Of a stretch of 64,000 nt of DNA, positions 61,062 to 64,000 are shown in pieces; positions within the stretch are counted from its first letter, which is position 1; each line of letters begins with the position of its first letter. The notes beneath the pieces are model-generated. The model searched no databases. It was not told the origin of the DNA and saw only the letters and a list, made by a program, of their open reading frames with translations. Source of the stretch: BOG-908 sp964242595 (GTDB lineage Bacteria; Pseudomonadota; Alphaproteobacteria; Acetobacterales; Acetobacteraceae); assembly GCA_964242595.1 (NCBI GenBank), contig CAXTBC010000015.1, positions 1-64,000 of the forward strand, given 5' to 3'. A program made the position numbers and the translations under genes.

Positions 61062-62597
61062 ATGACGACCGACCAGGTAACGCCGCACGATGCGGACGAG
61101 ACAGCGCGCATCTCGACCGGCAACGAAGGACTCGACGACATCCTCGGCGGCGGCTTCGATCCGAACCGTGTCTACCTCTACGAGGGGCGCCCGGGCACCG
61201 GCAAGACCACGCTGGCGATGCAGTATCTGATGCATGGCGCCCGGCAGGGCGAGCGCACGCTCTACGTCACGCTGTCGGAAAGCCGGCGCGAGCTGGAGCT
61301 GGTGGCCCGGCGCCACGGATGGGTGCTGGACGGGATCGACATCCTCGAACTCGTCTCGCCGGAGATGACGCTCGACCCCTCGCGCGAACTGACCGTGCTG
61401 CACCCGGCCGAGATGGAGCTCAACGAGACGACCGACGTGGTCTTCGACCGGGTGCGCGCCACCGACCCGACCCGCGTGGTGTTCGACAGCCTGTCCGAGA
61501 TGCGGCTGATGGCGCACAGCCCGCTGCGCTACCGCCGGCAGATCCTGGCGATGAAGCACTTCTTCAGCGGCCGAAAATGCACGGTGGTGCTGCTGGACGA
61601 CCTTTCCGCAGCGCAGACTGACCTGCAGCTCCACTCCATCTCCCACGGCGTGGTGATGCTGGAGCAGTTGGCGATCGACTACGGCGCCGAGCGGCGACGA
61701 CTGCGCGTGGTCAAGATGCGCGGCATCGCCTTCCGCGGCGGCTTCCACGACTTCACCATCGAGCGCGGCGGCCTGGCCATCTACCCACGCCTGGTGGCCG
61801 CCGAGCACCACAAGGCGTTCGTGGGCGGCTACACGTCCAGCGGCAACGCCGGGCTCGACGACATGCTCGGTGGCGGGCTGGAACGCGGCACCAACGCGCT
61901 GCTGATCGGCGGCGCCGGCGTCGGCAAGTCCTCGCTGGCGCTCACCTACGCACTGGCGGCCACCGAGCGCGGCGAAGCCGCCGCGGTGTTCGCCTTCGAC
62001 GAGGGCCTGGGCACCATCGACGCCCGGGCGCGCAACATCGGCCTGCCATTGGAGAAGGCGCTGGCGGCCGGCCTGATCCGCATCCAGCAGATCGACCCGG
62101 CCGAAGTCTCGCCGGGCGGCTTCGCTCACCTGGTGCGCCAGGCGGTGGAAGTGCACGGCGCCCGGATCGTCGTCATCGACAGCCTCAACGGCTACCTTAA
62201 CGCGATGCCGGACGGCCGCTTCCTGATCCTGCAGATGCACGAGCTGCTGAACTACCTGAGCCAGCTCGGCGTGCTGACCATCCTGATCCTGGCCCAGCAC
62301 GGCCTGGTGGGCCCGATGGATACCCCGCTGGACATCAGCTACCTGAGCGACGCGGTGATCATGCTGCGGTATTTCGAGGCCGAAGGCACGGTGCGGCGGG
62401 CTCTCTCGGTGGTCAAGAAGCGCAGCGGCAACCACGAGCACACCATCCGCGAGTTCCTCCTGACCAGCCGCGGCCTTGCGGTGGGGCCGCCGCTGACGCA
62501 GTTCTCAGGCATCTTTTCGGGCACCCCGCGTTATATCGGCGAGAAGGAGCCGCTTCTCGCCGAGAGGAGCGATGAGCAGCAACCCACCGACACCTGA
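61062..62597 (+). CDS. kaiC: KaiC-like double RecA-domain ATPase
   Basis: A 511-residue protein with two RecA/KaiC domains, each starting with a GLDD-x-LGGG motif (ISTGNEGLDDILGGGFDP; SSGNAGLDDMLGGGLER). Walker A motifs are GRPGTGKT (42-49) and GGAGVGKSS in the second half. KaiC homologues in bacteria without KaiA/KaiB are linked to stress responses and signalling, often with a histidine kinase, as here. ATG 61062 with AGGA 8 nt upstream is preferred; ATG 61035 is possible. The next gene overlaps its end by 26 nt. Confidence 0.88.
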   Translation: MTTDQVTPHDADETARISTGNEGLDDILGGGFDPNRVYLYEGRPGTGKTTLAMQYLMHGARQGERTLYVTLSESRRELELVARRHGWVLDGIDILELVSPEMTLDPSRELTVLHPAEMELNETTDVVFDRVRATDPTRVVFDSLSEMRLMAHSPLRYRRQILAMKHFFSGRKCTVVLLDDLSAAQTDLQLHSISHGVVMLEQLAIDYGAERRRLRVVKMRGIAFRGGFHDFTIERGGLAIYPRLVAAEHHKAFVGGYTSSGNAGLDDMLGGGLERGTNALLIGGAGVGKSSLALTYALAATERGEAAAVFAFDEGLGTIDARARNIGLPLEKALAAGLIRIQQIDPAEVSPGGFAHLVRQAVEVHGARIVVIDSLNGYLNAMPDGRFLILQMHELLNYLSQLGVLTILILAQHGLVGPMDTPLDISYLSDAVIMLRYFEAEGTVRRALSVVKKRSGNHEHTIREFLLTSRGLAVGPPLTQFSGIFSGTPRYIGEKEPLLAERSDEQQPTDT

Positions 62598-64000
62598 GGC
62601 CCGCGTGCTGATCCTGGCACCGATCGGCCGGGATGCCCTGGCGATTGCCGCCGTGCTGGCCCGCGTCGATCAGACGAGCACCATCTGCGTCGGTGTTGCC
62701 GATCTGATTGCGGCGCTCGATGAGGGAGCTGGCGGGGCGATGATCGCCGAGGAGGCCCTGTTCGGTCCGGCCGCCGTCACGTTGACGGACTGGGCCGAGC
62801 GCCAGCCGCCGTGGTCCGATATGGCGTTCATCATCCTGACGAGCAGGGCGGCCCGGCGGGACGTGACGCAGTGGCGGCAGGACCTGCTCGCGCGCCTGCG
62901 CGGCGCCAGCCTACTGGAACGTCCGCTGGACGCGCTCACGCTGACCAGCGCGGCGCGTGCGGCCACGCGCGGCCGGCAGCGGCAATACGAGCTGCAGCGC
63001 TCCATGGCCGAGCGCGCCGCGGCTGCCGAGACGCTGGAACACCAGGTGACGCTGCGCACCGCCCAGCTAGAGGCCGCCAATACGGCCCTGCGGACGGAGA
63101 TGCACGAGCGTTCGCAGGTGGAGGAGGCATTGCGCCAGTCTCAGAAGATGGAGGCCGTCGGCCAGCTCACCGGCGGCCTGGCGCACGATTTCAACAACAT
63201 GCTCACCGGCATCACCGGCAGCCTGGAGCTGCTGCAGACACGGCTGGACCAGGGCCGCACGAGCGAGATCGGCCGCTACGTGGCGACCGCAGCCCTCTCG
63301 GCAGGGCGTGCCGCGGCGCTGACCCACCGGCTGCTGGCGTTTTCCCGCAGGCAGACGCTCAGCCCCAAACCCACCGACGCCGGCGCACTGATCGCAGGCA
63401 TGGCTGAGCTGTTTGGGGGCACCGTCGGGCCAAGCGTGCGCGTGCACGCCAGCCAGGACGCCGCGTTGACGCCGGTGATGTGCGACCCGCACCAGCTGGA
63501 GAGCGCTCTGCTCAACCTGGTGATCAACGCGCGCGACGCCATGCCGGACGGCGGCACGATCAACGTGCACGCGGCCGATGCGCCCGCCGACGACCCTTAC
63601 CTCGGCCATGCCGACCAGCCCGACGCCGCCGAGTACGGCATGCTGAGCGTGACCGACACCGGCATGGGCATGACACCCGAGGTGGTGGCCCGCGTGTTCG
63701 ACCCGTTCTTCACCACCAAGCCGATCGGCGAGGGCACCGGCCTGGGGCTCTCGATGGTGTACGGTTTCGTCAAGCAATCTGCCGGCCACGTGCGCATCGC
63801 CAGCCAGCCGGGGCGTGGCACCACGGTGCGGCTCTATCTGCCCCGCAGCCAGGCCGCCGCGGCCGCCGCGCGTGCGCCCGGCAGCGCGGCTCCCATGCCG
63901 CGCGCCCGAGCCGGCGAGACGGTTCTGGTGGTGGATGACGAACCGGCGATCCGGATGCTGGTATGCGAGGTGCTCGACGAGCTCGGCTACGCGGCCGCCG
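62572..64000 (+). CDS. hybrid sensor histidine kinase, partial at window end
   Basis: Starts at ATG 62572 with GAGAGGAG upstream and is open to the window edge (at least 476 residues). The N-terminal 130 residues resemble a degenerate receiver-like domain (ARVLILAPIGRDA, MAFIILTSRAARR). A coiled coil (about 140-190) leads to a HisKA region with H205 (GGLAHDFNNML), a GHKL ATPase (NLVINARDAM, VTDTGMGM, GTGLGLSMVYG), and a receiver that is cut off (ETVLVVDDEPAIRML). No membrane segment. Coupled to kaiC, so both probably act in one phosphorelay. Confidence 0.9.
   Translation, partial: MSSNPPTPEARVLILAPIGRDALAIAAVLARVDQTSTICVGVADLIAALDEGAGGAMIAEEALFGPAAVTLTDWAERQPPWSDMAFIILTSRAARRDVTQWRQDLLARLRGASLLERPLDALTLTSAARAATRGRQRQYELQRSMAERAAAAETLEHQVTLRTAQLEAANTALRTEMHERSQVEEALRQSQKMEAVGQLTGGLAHDFNNMLTGITGSLELLQTRLDQGRTSEIGRYVATAALSAGRAAALTHRLLAFSRRQTLSPKPTDAGALIAGMAELFGGTVGPSVRVHASQDAALTPVMCDPHQLESALLNLVINARDAMPDGGTINVHAADAPADDPYLGHADQPDAAEYGMLSVTDTGMGMTPEVVARVFDPFFTTKPIGEGTGLGLSMVYGFVKQSAGHVRIASQPGRGTTVRLYLPRSQAAAAAARAPGSAAPMPRARAGETVLVVDDEPAIRMLVCEVLDELGYAAA

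Overview
The window is high-GC DNA from an alphaproteobacterial chromosome, most likely of the Rhodospirillales/Acetobacteraceae type. The inference rests on gene order (rpsA-sppA-ihfB-lapA-trpF, trpB-trpA-accD-folC, ispH-thrB-rnhA, groES-groEL behind a CIRCE element) and on two families of intergenic palindromic repeats. No database search was possible; all family calls come from reading the translations.

Backbone, 1-24,870. A membrane-associated formate dehydrogenase locus comes first (catalytic subunit on the minus strand, small protein, iron-sulfur and membrane subunits on the plus strand). The catalytic gene has an in-frame UGA followed by a selenocysteine-insertion hairpin, so it is one selenoprotein gene and not a broken gene. 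Then come rpsA, sppA, ihfB, a LapA-like gene, trpF, a CorA-type transporter gene, trpB, trpA, accD, folC, a decayed DUF3455 gene, a lipoprotein, ispH, a HEPN/MNT pair, an amino-acid permease, thrB and rnhA. AT-rich double-hairpin repeats sit in many of these gaps, and one has supplied the C-terminus of the formate dehydrogenase membrane subunit.

Transposon, 24,876-57,300. A complete 32.4-kb Tn7-like element lies between the convergent 3' ends of rnhA and an SDR dehydrogenase gene. It has 28-bp terminal inverted repeats (27 of 28 identical), internal copies of the same motif at both ends, and a 5-bp target duplication GACGC. The transposition genes are tnsA, tnsB, tnsC and tniQ, plus a second tniQ paralogue on the opposite strand. 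None of the two backbone repeat families was seen inside it.

Cargo. The left part carries an orphan CheB-like methylesterase, a CI/LexA-like regulator, a run of lipoproteins and secreted proteins, and a GH19 lysozyme/chitinase-like enzyme. The right part (33,188-47,380) is the most striking: seven genes in two divergent, tightly overlapping operons. One operon encodes a protein with two GHKL ATPase domains (an Hsp90/MORC-like one and a histidine-kinase one), a receiver-domain protein and an unknown protein. The other encodes a DruA/DUF4338-like protein, a P-loop ATPase, an unknown protein and a 1,575-residue protein with a PD-(D/E)XK-like nuclease motif and a RuvB-like AAA+ module. I infer a phosphosignalling-controlled antiphage (or anti-plasmid) system; I do not recognise this gene set as a named system.

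Backbone, 57,306-64,000. An SDR dehydrogenase, groEL and groES (minus strand, CIRCE-controlled), then a KaiC-like ATPase overlapping a hybrid histidine kinase that runs off the window.
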